Shown here: piece by piece, positions 20,935 to 29,526 of the stretch
Position numbering within the stretch: position 1 is the stretch's first letter
Layout: each line of letters begins with the position of its first letter
Source: Actinomycetota bacterium
GTDB lineage: Bacteria > Actinomycetota > Acidimicrobiia > Acidimicrobiales > Ilumatobacteraceae
Direction of reading: 5' to 3'
Assembly: GCA_016213625.1 (NCBI GenBank)
Contig: JACQZZ010000106.1
Location: 115,806 to 179,805, forward strand
Length of the DNA stretch: 64,000 bases
Made by a program: the position numbers and the translations under genes
Notes under the pieces: generated by a model
Seen by the model: only the letters and a program-made list of their open reading frames with translations
Told to the model about the DNA's origin: nothing
Database searches by the model: none

Positions 20935-21898
20935 AGCCGTTGGCGTCGACGCGGTTCATGTGGTCGAGCGTGGCGTCGACGATCTGGTCCTGGGCGAAGC
21001 CCCGGCCGACCGTGGCCGTGCCGTCGCCGGCCTGAGGGCCGTAGTCGCCGAAGAACGCGTGGACGGCACCTTCGACCGGGACGAAGAGCGTGTCGGGCGG
21101 CAGGTCCGCCATCGACGCCCGGATGTCGTCGACCGTCGTGAGACCGTCCTCGGTGCCGAAGATCGAGGTGACGGTGAGCCCCGTTCGATCCGACATGTCG
21201 GACGCCGGGTACGCGGCGTAGAGCAGGAGTCCGTACAGCTCGTCGTGCTCCTCGGACGCGTACGTCGCAGCCATCGCGCCGCCGAGCGAGTGCCCGCCCA
21301 CCACCCAGCGGTCGATGTCGTCGTCGTCGCCGACCACGGTGTCGGCCGCGTCGGGGGAGAGCACGGCGAGGTTGAACGGCAGCTTGATGATGACCACGGG
21401 ATAACCCGCCTCTGCGATGGGTCGCAGGATGTGCGCGTACGCCCGAGGGTCCACCTTGGCGCCGGGATAGAACACGAGCCCGGTGGTCTTCGGGTTCTCG
21501 GGGTCCATGCGCACCACGAGATTCGTCGACCGCACGCTGACGCCCTTGCCGTCCTCCAATGCGCGCAGGGCGACGCTGTCGGGTCGCAGCGGCCGCAGCC
21601 AGACCAGCGCCGTCGCCGGCACCACCGTGGCCACCACGAGCACGATGCGGAGCGTGATGCGGCGGCCATGTGACCGTTCGGGCGCCGGCGAGTTCCGCCA
21701 CGCCCAGACCGCCATGCCAGCCGCTCCCAGCGCAGCAACGACCAACGAGACCCAGTACGCGGGATGGCCGCTGCGGATGGACTCCCAGCTGGTGATCAGA
21801 CAGAGCGCGACCGTCAGCAACATGGCGGTGGCGGCACCGAGAGGCCACCAGCGCAGCGCGCGACGCGAAGGTGGCGGCGCATCGGGGTCGTCCGTCAT
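20933..21898 (-). CDS. Membrane-anchored alpha/beta hydrolase
   Basis: The 321-residue protein starts at ATG 21898 and has three hydrophobic segments near the N-terminus (about residues 18-38, 48-68 and 80-102), followed by an alpha/beta hydrolase domain. The nucleophile elbow is GGHSLGGAMA; the later strand with GTEDGLTTVDDI and the histidine in GAVHAFFGDYG complete a likely Ser-Asp-His triad. The domain resembles the alpha/beta hydrolase_5 family. The substrate is unknown. Confidence 0.85.
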   Translation of the reverse strand: MTDDPDAPPPSRRALRWWPLGAATAMLLTVALCLITSWESIRSGHPAYWVSLVVAALGAAGMAVWAWRNSPAPERSHGRRITLRIVLVVATVVPATALVWLRPLRPDSVALRALEDGKGVSVRSTNLVVRMDPENPKTTGLVFYPGAKVDPRAYAHILRPIAEAGYPVVIIKLPFNLAVLSPDAADTVVGDDDDIDRWVVGGHSLGGAMAATYASEEHDELYGLLLYAAYPASDMSDRTGLTVTSIFGTEDGLTTVDDIRASMADLPPDTLFVPVEGAVHAFFGDYGPQAGDGTATVGRGFAQDQIVDATLDHMNRVDANG

Positions 21899-21994
21899 GA
21901 CCGGATGGTAACCCTGGGCGGCCGGACCGGACGTGCACCGCGTTGCTCTGGCAGGATGGTCCTCGTTCCCGCGCCGATGGAGGTCGTCACCGCA

Positions 21995-23245
21995 ATGCCG
22001 AACGAGATGTCCGAACTGCCTACGATCGCTCCAGTGCTCGACTGGGCCAGCGACTACGACATCTTCGACCCGCAGTACGTGAACGACCCGTACGGCATCT
22101 GGGACGAGTTGCGCGCGACCTGCCCGATGGCCCACACCACACGGTGGGGCGGCTCGTGGTTGCCCACCCGGTACGAGGACGTGAACGCCATCGCCCACGA
22201 CATCGTGAAGTTCCCCTCGGGCAACGGCATCAGTGTGGTGCCCATCATCCCGATGAACGAGGGCGACCCCGACACCATCCAGGCGCCCGTGCTCACCTCC
22301 GGCGTGCCGCCCATCAGCGCCGACCCGCCGCTGCACACGTGGACACGTCGCCTCGTGTTGCCCACCATGAGCCCGGCCCGCGTGGCCGAGTACGAGGTGT
22401 TCACCCGTGAGCTGTGCATCCGTCTGGTCGACCAGGCGCTCGCCCGCGGTGAAGCCGACGCGGCCGCCGAGTACGCGCAACAGATCCCCGTGCGGGTGAT
22501 CGGCCACATCCTCGGTGTGCCCGAGGACATGTCCGACACGTTCACCGAGTGGGTGCGCGACACACTCGAGTTCGCGCACGACCCCGAACGTCGTCGCCGC
22601 GGTGTGATGGGCATCATCGGCTACCTGCAGGGCGCGATCGCCGAGCGGCAGGCCGAGCCGAAGGACGACTTCATCACCGAACTGCTGCAGAGCGAGCACG
22701 ACGGCGAGCCCATCGGCATGCCCGTGGTGATGGGCATGTGCGCGCTGTTGCTCATCGCCGGCATCGACACCACGTGGTCGTCCATCGGCAGCACGATGTG
22801 GCACCTCGCCACCCACCCCGAGGATCGCCGCCGGCTGAAGGCCGAGCCGGAGCTGATGCCCACCGCCATCGAGGAGTTCCTGCGCGCGTACGCGCCCGTC
22901 ACCATGGCGCGTCGTCTGGTGGAGGACACCGAGTACAAGGGCTGCCCCATCAAGGCCGGCGAGCGCATCCTGATGAACTTCCCGGCCGCCAACCGCGACC
23001 CCGAAGTGTTCCCGGACGCGAACAAGGTCATCCTCGACCGCCAGCAGAACCGTCACCTCGCGTTCGGCGCCGGTATCCACCGCTGCGCCGGCTCGAACCT
23101 CGCCCGCATGGAACTGCGGGTCGCGGTGGAGGAGTGGTTGCGGCGAATCCCCGAGTTCGAGGTCACCGACGACTCCAAGGTCACGTGGGCGGGCGGCCAG
23201 GTGCGCGGCCCGCGCAACATCCCCGTTCGGGTGCTGTCGGCCTGA
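21995..23245 (+). CDS. Cytochrome P450
   Basis: The 416-residue protein is a soluble bacterial P450 monooxygenase. The I-helix oxygen-binding motif AGIDTTWSS, the ExxR-containing helix (EEFLRAY), and the heme loop HLAFGAGIHRCAGSNLAR with the thiolate Cys near residue 364 are all present. ATG 21995 is preferred over ATG 21977 because GGAGG lies about 10 bases upstream of the former. No ferredoxin gene is adjacent, so the redox partner is elsewhere. The substrate cannot be read from the sequence. Confidence 0.94.
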   Translation: MPNEMSELPTIAPVLDWASDYDIFDPQYVNDPYGIWDELRATCPMAHTTRWGGSWLPTRYEDVNAIAHDIVKFPSGNGISVVPIIPMNEGDPDTIQAPVLTSGVPPISADPPLHTWTRRLVLPTMSPARVAEYEVFTRELCIRLVDQALARGEADAAAEYAQQIPVRVIGHILGVPEDMSDTFTEWVRDTLEFAHDPERRRRGVMGIIGYLQGAIAERQAEPKDDFITELLQSEHDGEPIGMPVVMGMCALLLIAGIDTTWSSIGSTMWHLATHPEDRRRLKAEPELMPTAIEEFLRAYAPVTMARRLVEDTEYKGCPIKAGERILMNFPAANRDPEVFPDANKVILDRQQNRHLAFGAGIHRCAGSNLARMELRVAVEEWLRRIPEFEVTDDSKVTWAGGQVRGPRNIPVRVLSA

Positions 23246-23310
23246 GGCCGGGCAGCCCACCGAACCAATCCGTCACCCTCCGTTCACAGCCGTCGTCGTA
23301 CCCTTCCGGT

Positions 23311-23793
23311 GTGACGGACATGCTCTCGCTCTCGGCCCATCTTCCCGAGGTGACCATCGCTGCCGGCGAAGTGCTGGTCGCCGAGGGTGCACCGAGCGAC
23401 GGTCTGTGGGTCTTGGTGCGTGGTGCGCTCGACGTGCGCAAGGGCGATGTCGTGGTGAACACGATCACCATGCCGGGTGCGCTGGTGGGCGAGATGTCCG
23501 AGCTGCTCGACCGACCCAGCTCGGCCACGGTCGTCGCGAGTGAACCGACCGTGCTGCGCTACGCGGCCGACGGCCACGCGTTCCTCGACGGAGATCCGGC
23601 GGTGCTTCGATTGGTGGCACAGGGGTTGGCCGAACGCCTCGCGTTCGTCACCACGTACCTTGCCGATCTGAAGCACCAGTACGGCGACGCACCCGGTCTG
23701 GCGATGGTGGGCCAGGTGCTCAGCGAGCTCGCCCAACGGCAAGCGCCGGCGGCACGTCCTGGCTCCCTGCGCGACCCAGACCCCGACTACTGA
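23311..23793 (+). CDS. Cyclic nucleotide-binding domain protein
   Basis: The 160-residue protein is one cNMP-binding beta-barrel (HLPEVTIAAGEVLVAEGAPSDGLWVLVRGALDV, then GALVGEMSELLDRPSSATVVA) plus a C-terminal helix. The phosphate-binding cassette has GEMSEL where canonical CRP has GELxL/xRxA, so true cAMP binding is uncertain. There is no DNA-binding domain, unlike CRP/FNR. TACCCT (23299-23304) lies 6 bases before GTG 23311, suggesting a leaderless mRNA. Confidence 0.82.
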   Translation: MTDMLSLSAHLPEVTIAAGEVLVAEGAPSDGLWVLVRGALDVRKGDVVVNTITMPGALVGEMSELLDRPSSATVVASEPTVLRYAADGHAFLDGDPAVLRLVAQGLAERLAFVTTYLADLKHQYGDAPGLAMVGQVLSELAQRQAPAARPGSLRDPDPDY

Positions 23794-23930
23794 TCAGAAA
23801 CTGGGGTTTCAACACCCACGGATCGAGCGAACCACGCCACGTTGTCGAAGGGATCGTCGCTTCCGATCGCGCCGACGTTCCTGCGGTGGTCCAGCGTCGT
23901 CAGCTCGCCCAACAGGACCGCAATGCTCAC
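23787..23930 (-). CDS. Possible small protein (47 aa) coupled to the GGDEF gene
   Basis: A GTG at 23930 overlaps the stop codon of the upstream diguanylate cyclase gene (GTGA arrangement), the junction used by many real gene pairs in this window. The frame runs 47 codons (GTG AGC ATT GCG GTC CTG ...) to TAG 23787-23789 and overlaps the end of the convergent cNMP-binding gene by 7 bases. The product starts MSIAVLLGELTTLDHRRN and ends PVSDQ. No family is recognised, and the frame could be chance. Confidence 0.35.
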   Translation of the reverse strand: MSIAVLLGELTTLDHRRNVGAIGSDDPFDNVAWFARSVGVETPVSDQ

Positions 23931-25771
23931 CGCGCCGCTTCGCCCCCGCGACCCGCCCGCAACACTTTGGCACGTTTCTGTTGGTACATCGCACGGTCGG
24001 CCTCAGCAAGTAGCGCGACGCGGTTGTGGCCAACGGTGCTGGTTTCGGCGACCCCGATGCTGGCCGGGCAGAACGCGACCTCAGTTGCAGTGATCTTGAT
24101 CGGAGTCGAGAGCGCCCGCTCCACACGTTCGATGAGGTGTCGCGAGTTCGAGTCGTTCGGCTCGTAGACGATGACGAACTCGTCTCCGCCGACGCGTGCC
24201 ACCGTGTCGGTATCGCGCACGACGTCCAGCAGGCGGTGGGCAGTCTCGCAGAGCACGATGTCGCCACATTCGTGACCATAGGAGTCGTTCACGCTCTTGA
24301 ATCCGTCGAGATCGAGGAATGCGATCGCGAGTGTCGAACCGTTGCGTTGCGTGCGCGCGAGTTCGGCGTCGAGCAACTCCTCGAGCAGGCGTCGGTTGGC
24401 CAGTCCGGTCAGTGGGTCGCGCAACGCGAGCGCAGCGACGGTCGCCTGCAGCCGTCGCAGTTCGGTGACATCGCGGCTCACGCCCTGCATCCCACCGCGG
24501 ACCGTGGCAGTCCTGGTCTCGCCGATGATCGTCGATCCGTCGGCATGTCGGAAGCGGAAGTCGAAACGTCCGAGCACTTGCTCACCATTGAACGCACGAC
24601 CGATCGCCGCTCTACCCGACTCGTCGAGGATCTCCAGCATGCGGCCGAAGTCTTCGAGGAAGTACGACGGCGGATAGCCGAGAATGCCTTCCACCGAGGG
24701 GCTGATGTAGTCGAAGTGAGGGGTCGGTTCGAGGGCGAAGCGCCACACGACGTCAGCGGCGTTGTCTGCCAGCTCACGGTACCGAGCCTCGCTTGCCGCA
24801 AGCTCCGCCTCGGCGTTGTGGCGTGCGGTGACATCGCGGCCGATGGACAGGATCTCGTCACCGTGCGCGCCGACCAGGTACCGATCGATCCAATGCAGCC
24901 ATTGCCCAGGATGGTGCGCGACGGCACGTTCGGCGGTGTCTTCGAGAACCGGGGCGTCGGGGCCGAGCAGCGTGAGCTGCGACGAGAGGCCGGCCAACTC
25001 GTCGTCGGACAAGAACGCCTCCAAGGGCTGGCCGACCGCGTTGCCCGGCGTGCGGTTGTATTGGGCCGCCCATGCGGCGTTGCAATACGTGATGACATGA
25101 TCAGGAAGCCGAAATCGCGAGACGAGCTCCGGCAAGACGTCGAGCATCATCGCCGCGTTCTCGAAGGCGGCCCGTTGCTCGCGTAGCTCCCGCGCAACCC
25201 GCCGGGTGTCCGCGACCATACCCTGCAGCGCGTACCCCATGCCGACAGCGCACACGACGAAGACGACGACGACGACGTTCGTCGCACTCGGTGAGGCGTC
25301 GTGTCCACCGGGAGTCACGAGCCAGAGAGCGAGTCCTGTCAGCGTGGTGATCGAGATCACCGTCCAACGTGCCTCGTAGATCGCCAACCACATCAGTGGC
25401 AGCACAGCCATCATCATGAACGGCAATCCGAAGCCGGTCCGGGCCGCCGCGATCAGCGTCAGCATGGCGCTCAGAAACAACACCGGTGGGATGAGCTGCA
25501 GTTGTCGGGGCACTCGCGCCCAGGGGACAGCCACGGAGACGAAGATCGTGACGGCGGCAACGACGGTTCCGGCGACGGCAAGTCCAGGCCGCGCCCACGA
25601 TGTGGCTGACGTTGCGACGATCACACCAACACCGGACGTGAAAGCGAACGGCGCCACTCGGCTAAGCCGCCCAGCGCCCACCAATGGTCCCTCGGTGGCA
25701 TCGATGAGGTGGGCGACGTGCGGTGGCGCCCGTCCGAGCACCGCACTGGCAGTCTCTGATGGTGTCGTCAC
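23927..25771 (-). CDS. Membrane-bound PAS-GGDEF diguanylate cyclase
   Basis: The 614-residue protein starts at GTG 25771, with AGGAGG 6 bases upstream. The order is: a membrane domain of about five hydrophobic segments (residues 30-190), a first PAS domain (near 220-330), a second PAS domain (SEARYRELADNAADVVWRF), and a GGDEF domain. The active site RVGGDEF is at residues 526-532, and the product-inhibition I-site RxxD (RDTD, 519-522) is present, so it should make c-di-GMP from GTP and be feedback-controlled. No EAL domain is present. Confidence 0.92.
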   Translation of the reverse strand: MTTPSETASAVLGRAPPHVAHLIDATEGPLVGAGRLSRVAPFAFTSGVGVIVATSATSWARPGLAVAGTVVAAVTIFVSVAVPWARVPRQLQLIPPVLFLSAMLTLIAAARTGFGLPFMMMAVLPLMWLAIYEARWTVISITTLTGLALWLVTPGGHDASPSATNVVVVVFVVCAVGMGYALQGMVADTRRVARELREQRAAFENAAMMLDVLPELVSRFRLPDHVITYCNAAWAAQYNRTPGNAVGQPLEAFLSDDELAGLSSQLTLLGPDAPVLEDTAERAVAHHPGQWLHWIDRYLVGAHGDEILSIGRDVTARHNAEAELAASEARYRELADNAADVVWRFALEPTPHFDYISPSVEGILGYPPSYFLEDFGRMLEILDESGRAAIGRAFNGEQVLGRFDFRFRHADGSTIIGETRTATVRGGMQGVSRDVTELRRLQATVAALALRDPLTGLANRRLLEELLDAELARTQRNGSTLAIAFLDLDGFKSVNDSYGHECGDIVLCETAHRLLDVVRDTDTVARVGGDEFVIVYEPNDSNSRHLIERVERALSTPIKITATEVAFCPASIGVAETSTVGHNRVALLAEADRAMYQQKRAKVLRAGRGGEAAR

Positions 25772-25999
25772 TCCGGCCTCCTGGCGTGTACTGGTGGGAC
25801 TGTGTGGTCTCTTCCTCCGTGGGCAAGGCCTTCGCTGGTCCCGTTCACCATCCTTGCGCGCTTCACACTTCAGCCATCGTCTCCAGCAGGCCCGCGGACC
25901 AGAGGCGAACGTCAGCTCTTCTCCCGCCACCCGTTGGCTGAAAGATCGCCACCCGTCGAAAGCCCTCTGACACATCCCGGTGTCGGACAGTCCACTGAG

Positions 26000-26749
26000 T
26001 CAGAAGACGGTGCGAGCCGGTGTGGTGAGCGACGACAGGTCGAAGGTCTCGCTGCCCATCAACGACCACCACATCGCGGTGCGCTCGTCGAGGTCGATGG
26101 CCACGTGCGTTGGGACCGGACCGATCTGACGGCCGGGGTTGAAGACCCACGTGTCGCCGATTCGGTCGGCCCAGGCGCCTTCGGGCTTGAACGGTGGCTC
26201 GTGCACGTGCCCGGTCAGCACCACGTCCGGGCGATACTCCTCGATCCACCCGGGCAGATCGGTGTCGCCGTAGTGGCGACGGCCCGTCCAACACGTGGGC
26301 GAGCCGAACGGCGGCCAGTGGTACACCCACACCCAGCGAGCCGGCCTGATCGCGAAATCGGCACTCAGCTGTTCCTCCAGCGCGGCCCGACCCGTGGGCC
26401 CGTCCCACCACGGACACACGGTGACCAGGGTGTCGTCGATGACCAGCGAGTCGCCGTCGGTGGGGATGCCGGCCCCTCGCGCGTCGGCCAACCAGAGGGC
26501 GGACTGCTCGCCGGCGGCATCGGGTCCGGTGAGGTCGTGGTTGCCGGAGCTCACCACGACGCGACCCGCCCCGTGCAGCAATTGCAGGTACTTGAGGATC
26601 ACCACGCTCTGGGCCTCCAGCGGAACGGCCGACGCGATGTCGAGTTGATCGCCGGCGAGGACCACCAGGTCGAACTCGGGTGCCTGCGCGACGACCCAGT
26701 CGAACTGGGGCAACGAGTAGTGAAGGTCAGCGACGAGGAGCAGGCGCAC
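26000..26749 (-). CDS. Metallophosphoesterase
   Basis: The 249-residue protein (GTG 26749) is a calcineurin-type phosphoesterase. The metal ligands appear in order: ADLHYS, LAGDQLD, SGNHDLTG, YHWPPFG, and TGHVHEP. No signal peptide is seen. Substrates in this superfamily range from phosphoproteins to cyclic nucleotides and lipid precursors and cannot be chosen here. It is divergent from the homocysteine methyltransferase gene across 150 bases. The 228 bases between it and the GGDEF gene start (25772-25999) hold no element I can name. Confidence 0.88.
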   Translation of the reverse strand: MRLLLVADLHYSLPQFDWVVAQAPEFDLVVLAGDQLDIASAVPLEAQSVVILKYLQLLHGAGRVVVSSGNHDLTGPDAAGEQSALWLADARGAGIPTDGDSLVIDDTLVTVCPWWDGPTGRAALEEQLSADFAIRPARWVWVYHWPPFGSPTCWTGRRHYGDTDLPGWIEEYRPDVVLTGHVHEPPFKPEGAWADRIGDTWVFNPGRQIGPVPTHVAIDLDERTAMWWSLMGSETFDLSSLTTPARTVF

Positions 26750-26819
26750 CGGGGACGAGCGTACGACTGGCGACCGATGGTTGGTGTGAGACGCACCGAG
26801 TTGCCACGAGGAGGAAACA

Positions 26820-26840
26820 ATGCTCGGTATCTCGGCGTGA
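26820..26840 (+). CDS. Possible leader mini-ORF (6 codons)
   Basis: GAGGAGG lies 5 bases before ATG 26820, the strongest ribosome-binding site in this part of the window, yet the frame (ATG CTC GGT ATC TCG GCG) stops at TGA 26838-26840. It lies 59 bases before the homocysteine methyltransferase ATG. It may be a leader peptide or translational primer for that gene, or a remnant. Confidence 0.3.
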   Translation: MLGISA

Positions 26841-26899
26841 AAGGTCCATCATCGTCGATGCGCAAGACTTGGCCATCCGACACGCGAGAGGGGATTCGG

Positions 26900-27847
26900 A
26901 TGGCCCGATACCGCACCGCACTGCCCCAACTCCACGGCGACGTCTTCCTCACCGATGGTGGCATCGAGACGTCGTTGATCTTCGACCAGGGACTCGACCT
27001 CCCGCTGTTCGCGGCGTACCCCCTGCTGGACACCGAAGAGGGTCGCGCCGCACTGGATCGCTATCTCGGTCCGTTCGTCGAGATCGCTCGCACGCACGGC
27101 ACCGGCTTCGTGATCGAGACCCCCACCTGGCGAGCCAATGCCGACTGGGGTGCTCAGCTCGGCCACGACGCGAGCGAACTCGATCGCCTCAACCGACTCG
27201 CCGTTTCAGTTGCCGAGACCACGCGCGAGTCGGCCGGTCTGGCGGCTCCCGTGCTGATCTCGGGGCTGATCGGCCCGCGTGGCGACGGCTACGTGCCGGG
27301 CGACCTGATGAGCGCGCAGGAGGCGGCCGAGTATCACGGGGCGCAGGTCGCGACATTCGCCGACACGGAGGCAGATCTGGTCACCGCCATCACCATGACC
27401 AACGTGCCGGAGGCGATCGGCATCGTCACCGCGGCCGCTGAGCGAGACATGCCGGTGGTGATCGGGTTCACGGTGGAGACCGATGGTCGACTGCCCTCGG
27501 GCGAATCGCTCGCCGCAGCGATCACGGCAGTCGACGTCGCCACCGAAGGCTGGGCCGCGTACTACATGGTGAACTGCGCCCACCCGACCCACTTCGTGGA
27601 CGCGCTGGACCCGTCAGCGCATTGGACGGCACGTATCCGGTCCGTTCGGGCCAATGCGTCGATGATGAGCCACGACGAGTTGAACGAGGCGGAGGAGCTG
27701 GACTCCGGCGACCCCATCGATCTGGCGGCCCGGTACCTCGCGCTGCGTGAGCTGCTGCCGCACATCAACGTGGTGGGCGGTTGTTGCGGGACCGACCACC
27801 ACCACGTCGCCGCCATTGCGAGCGCCCTTGCCCCTGTGGGCGGCTGA
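26900..27847 (+). CDS. Homocysteine S-methyltransferase family protein
   Basis: The 315-residue barrel protein has the zinc-binding cysteines of the family: Cys in MVNCAHPTHF (near residue 225) and the pair in VVGGCCGTD near residue 295. The N-terminal FLTDGGIETSLIF matches the glycine-rich start of MmuM/BHMT-like enzymes. Members methylate homocysteine to methionine using S-methylmethionine or betaine; the donor is not evident. GAGAGGGG serves as the ribosome-binding site before ATG 26900. Confidence 0.88.
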   Translation: MARYRTALPQLHGDVFLTDGGIETSLIFDQGLDLPLFAAYPLLDTEEGRAALDRYLGPFVEIARTHGTGFVIETPTWRANADWGAQLGHDASELDRLNRLAVSVAETTRESAGLAAPVLISGLIGPRGDGYVPGDLMSAQEAAEYHGAQVATFADTEADLVTAITMTNVPEAIGIVTAAAERDMPVVIGFTVETDGRLPSGESLAAAITAVDVATEGWAAYYMVNCAHPTHFVDALDPSAHWTARIRSVRANASMMSHDELNEAEELDSGDPIDLAARYLALRELLPHINVVGGCCGTDHHHVAAIASALAPVGG

Positions 27848-27865
27848 GGGCCCGAGCCGACGCGA

Positions 27866-29158
27866 TCAGTCCTTCGGCCACGTCGACGCGACGGCCATCA
27901 GTTCGTCGCGCACGTCGGGGTGGCCGACCTGGGCGAGGGCCATGGCGCGCTCACGGATGGTGCGGCCCGCCAGCTCGGCCACGCCGTACTCGGTGATGAT
28001 CACATCGACCTGGTGACGCGGGGTGCTGATGACCGAGCCGGCGGGCAGCATCGGCAGGATGCGGGTGACCAGTTGGTCGCCCACGATGCTGCTCGACGGC
28101 AGGCAGATGAGACTGCGGCCGTCGCTCGACAGGCCGGGTCCGCTCACGAAGTCCTCGTGACCTCCCACGCCCGAGAACTGCATGCCGCCGATGGTGTCGG
28201 CGATGACCTGGCCCGCCAGATCGACCGCCAGCGCGCCGTTGATGGTGACCATGTGGCGGTTCCGGGCGATGAGCTCGGGAGAGTTCACCAGCCGCACCGG
28301 CAGGAAGCGCACCTCGTGGTTCTCGTGCAACCACTCGTACAACTCCGGCACTCCGGCCGCGAACGTGGTGACCGAGACACCGTCGAACGCGCCGCCCTTG
28401 CGGTTGGTCACCTTGCCCGACTTGTGCAGGTGCATGAGTCCGGTGGTGAACATCTCGGAGTGGACCCCGAAGTCGCCCAGCGGTCCTTCGGCCATCAGCT
28501 TCGCCACCTGGCTGGGAATGCCGCCGATGCCGGTCTGCACGGTGCAGCCGTCGTGCATGAACTGCATGGCGAAGTCGGCGATGGCCAGTTCCTGCTCGGT
28601 GGGCGGCGCATCGGGAAGGTTCAGCGGCTGCCGGTCGGTCTCGAGCAGGTAGTCGATCTCGTCGACGTGCAGGCGGTGCATGTGATCTGGCTCGAGTCCG
28701 AACGTGCGCGGGAAGTGCGGACTGCACTCGACGATCAGCACGCGGTCGGGGTCGGCGCCAGCGGCGTGGAACTCGTCGACGAACGCGCCTGCGTGCACGC
28801 TGAGGCTGACCCAGCCGTCGACCGGCATCGCGGCAGAGGTGGCCACCACTCGCGGCTTCAGGTGGTGGAGCACCGGCTCGAACCGCCGGAAGTCGGCCGG
28901 TACGAAGTCGACCAAGGCGCCGGAGTCGCGCAGGAAGCGCTCGGCCGGACCGAAGAATCCACTTCGATAGTGGACCCCCGAGCGCATGAACAGTTGGTAC
29001 AGGTCGGGCAGCAGGGCACCGAACACTTCGAGCTGGGTGAAGTCGTCGCGCTCGCCGAGTGCGTGGAGGAACCCTCCTGGCACACCCGGGCCGAGCGGGA
29101 CGGCCAGCGTGTCGGATGCCCCGATCGCCGCGACGGCGTCGGACATGGGCATGAACAT
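27866..29158 (-). CDS. Acetyl-CoA hydrolase/CoA-transferase family protein
   Basis: The 430-residue protein resembles 4-hydroxybutyrate CoA-transferase and acetyl-CoA hydrolase/transferase enzymes. The N-terminal domain holds the CoA-binding part. The C-terminal domain has [26 protein letters not shown] (the Glu is a candidate catalytic residue) and [14 protein letters not shown], the Gly-rich loop of the family. It moves CoA between short-chain acids in the cytoplasm. It is divergent from cspA. Confidence 0.88.
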   Translation of the reverse strand: MFMPMSDAVAAIGASDTLAVPLGPGVPGGFLHALGERDDFTQLEVFGALLPDLYQLFMRSGVHYRSGFFGPAERFLRDSGALVDFVPADFRRFEPVLHHLKPRVVATSAAMPVDGWVSLSVHAGAFVDEFHAAGADPDRVLIVECSPHFPRTFGLEPDHMHRLHVDEIDYLLETDRQPLNLPDAPPTEQELAIADFAMQFMHDGCTVQTGIGGIPSQVAKLMAEGPLGDFGVHSEMFTTGLMHLHKSGKVTNRKGGAFDGVSVTTFAAGVPELYEWLHENHEVRFLPVRLVNSPELIARNRHMVTINGALAVDLAGQVIADTIGGMQFSGVGGHEDFVSGPGLSSDGRSLICLPSSSIVGDQLVTRILPMLPAGSVISTPRHQVDVIITEYGVAELAGRTIRERAMALAQVGHPDVRDELMAVASTWPKD

Positions 29159-29254
29159 GACCTCACTGTGCGGGAGGGAGACGGCCTGGACAAGGGCCGA
29201 TCGGCCCGAGGACGGTCACGGAGCGTGGAGAAGTGGGATAGCGTGCACGGCAAC

Positions 29255-29271
29255 GCCACCACAGCGGTGGC
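29255..29271 (+). other. Hairpin in the cold-shock gene leader
   Basis: GCCACC and GGTGGC form a perfect 6-bp stem with a 5-base loop, 19 bases before the cspA ATG. Structured leaders control translation of some cold-shock genes; a role here is only inferred. Confidence 0.3.
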
Positions 29272-29290
29272 GAAGAAAGTGGAGAAGGCA

Positions 29291-29491
29291 ATGACCATCG
29301 GCACCGTGAAGTTCTTCAACGCCCAAAAGGGCTATGGCTTCATTTCTCGAGAAGGTGGTGCCGATGTGTTCGTGCACTTCTCGAACATCGACGGCAGCGG
29401 CTACCGCTCGCTGGAAGAGGGCCAGACCGTGGAATTCGAGATCGGCCAGGGCCGCAAGGGCGACGAAGCCCTCAAGGTTCGCGTCGTCTGA
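29291..29491 (+). CDS. csp: Cold-shock protein (CspA family)
   Basis: The 66-residue protein is one cold-shock domain that binds single-stranded nucleic acid. The RNP1 motif (KGYGFISR) and RNP2 motif (VFVHFSN) are both intact. It begins [13 protein letters not shown], as most CspA proteins do. GGAGAAGG precedes the ATG. The protein acts as an RNA chaperone. Confidence 0.97.
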   Translation: MTIGTVKFFNAQKGYGFISREGGADVFVHFSNIDGSGYRSLEEGQTVEFEIGQGRKGDEALKVRVV

Positions 29492-29501
29492 CGCCCAGGG
29501 T

Positions 29502-29526
29502 GCGGCGTCCTGCTGTCAGGCGCCGC
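29502..29526. terminator. Bidirectional terminator between csp and the Gfo/Idh gene
   Basis: GCGGCG-t-CCTG and CAGGCGCCGC pair over 10 bp with a single bulged T and a 4-base loop (CTGT). It follows the csp stop by 10 bases and overlaps the stop of the convergent oxidoreductase gene. Confidence 0.7.

Noticed and set aside
25772..25999. c-di-GMP riboswitch upstream of the GGDEF gene
   Set aside because: I saw none of the conserved GEMM features in the leader, and the gene has its own good ribosome-binding site.
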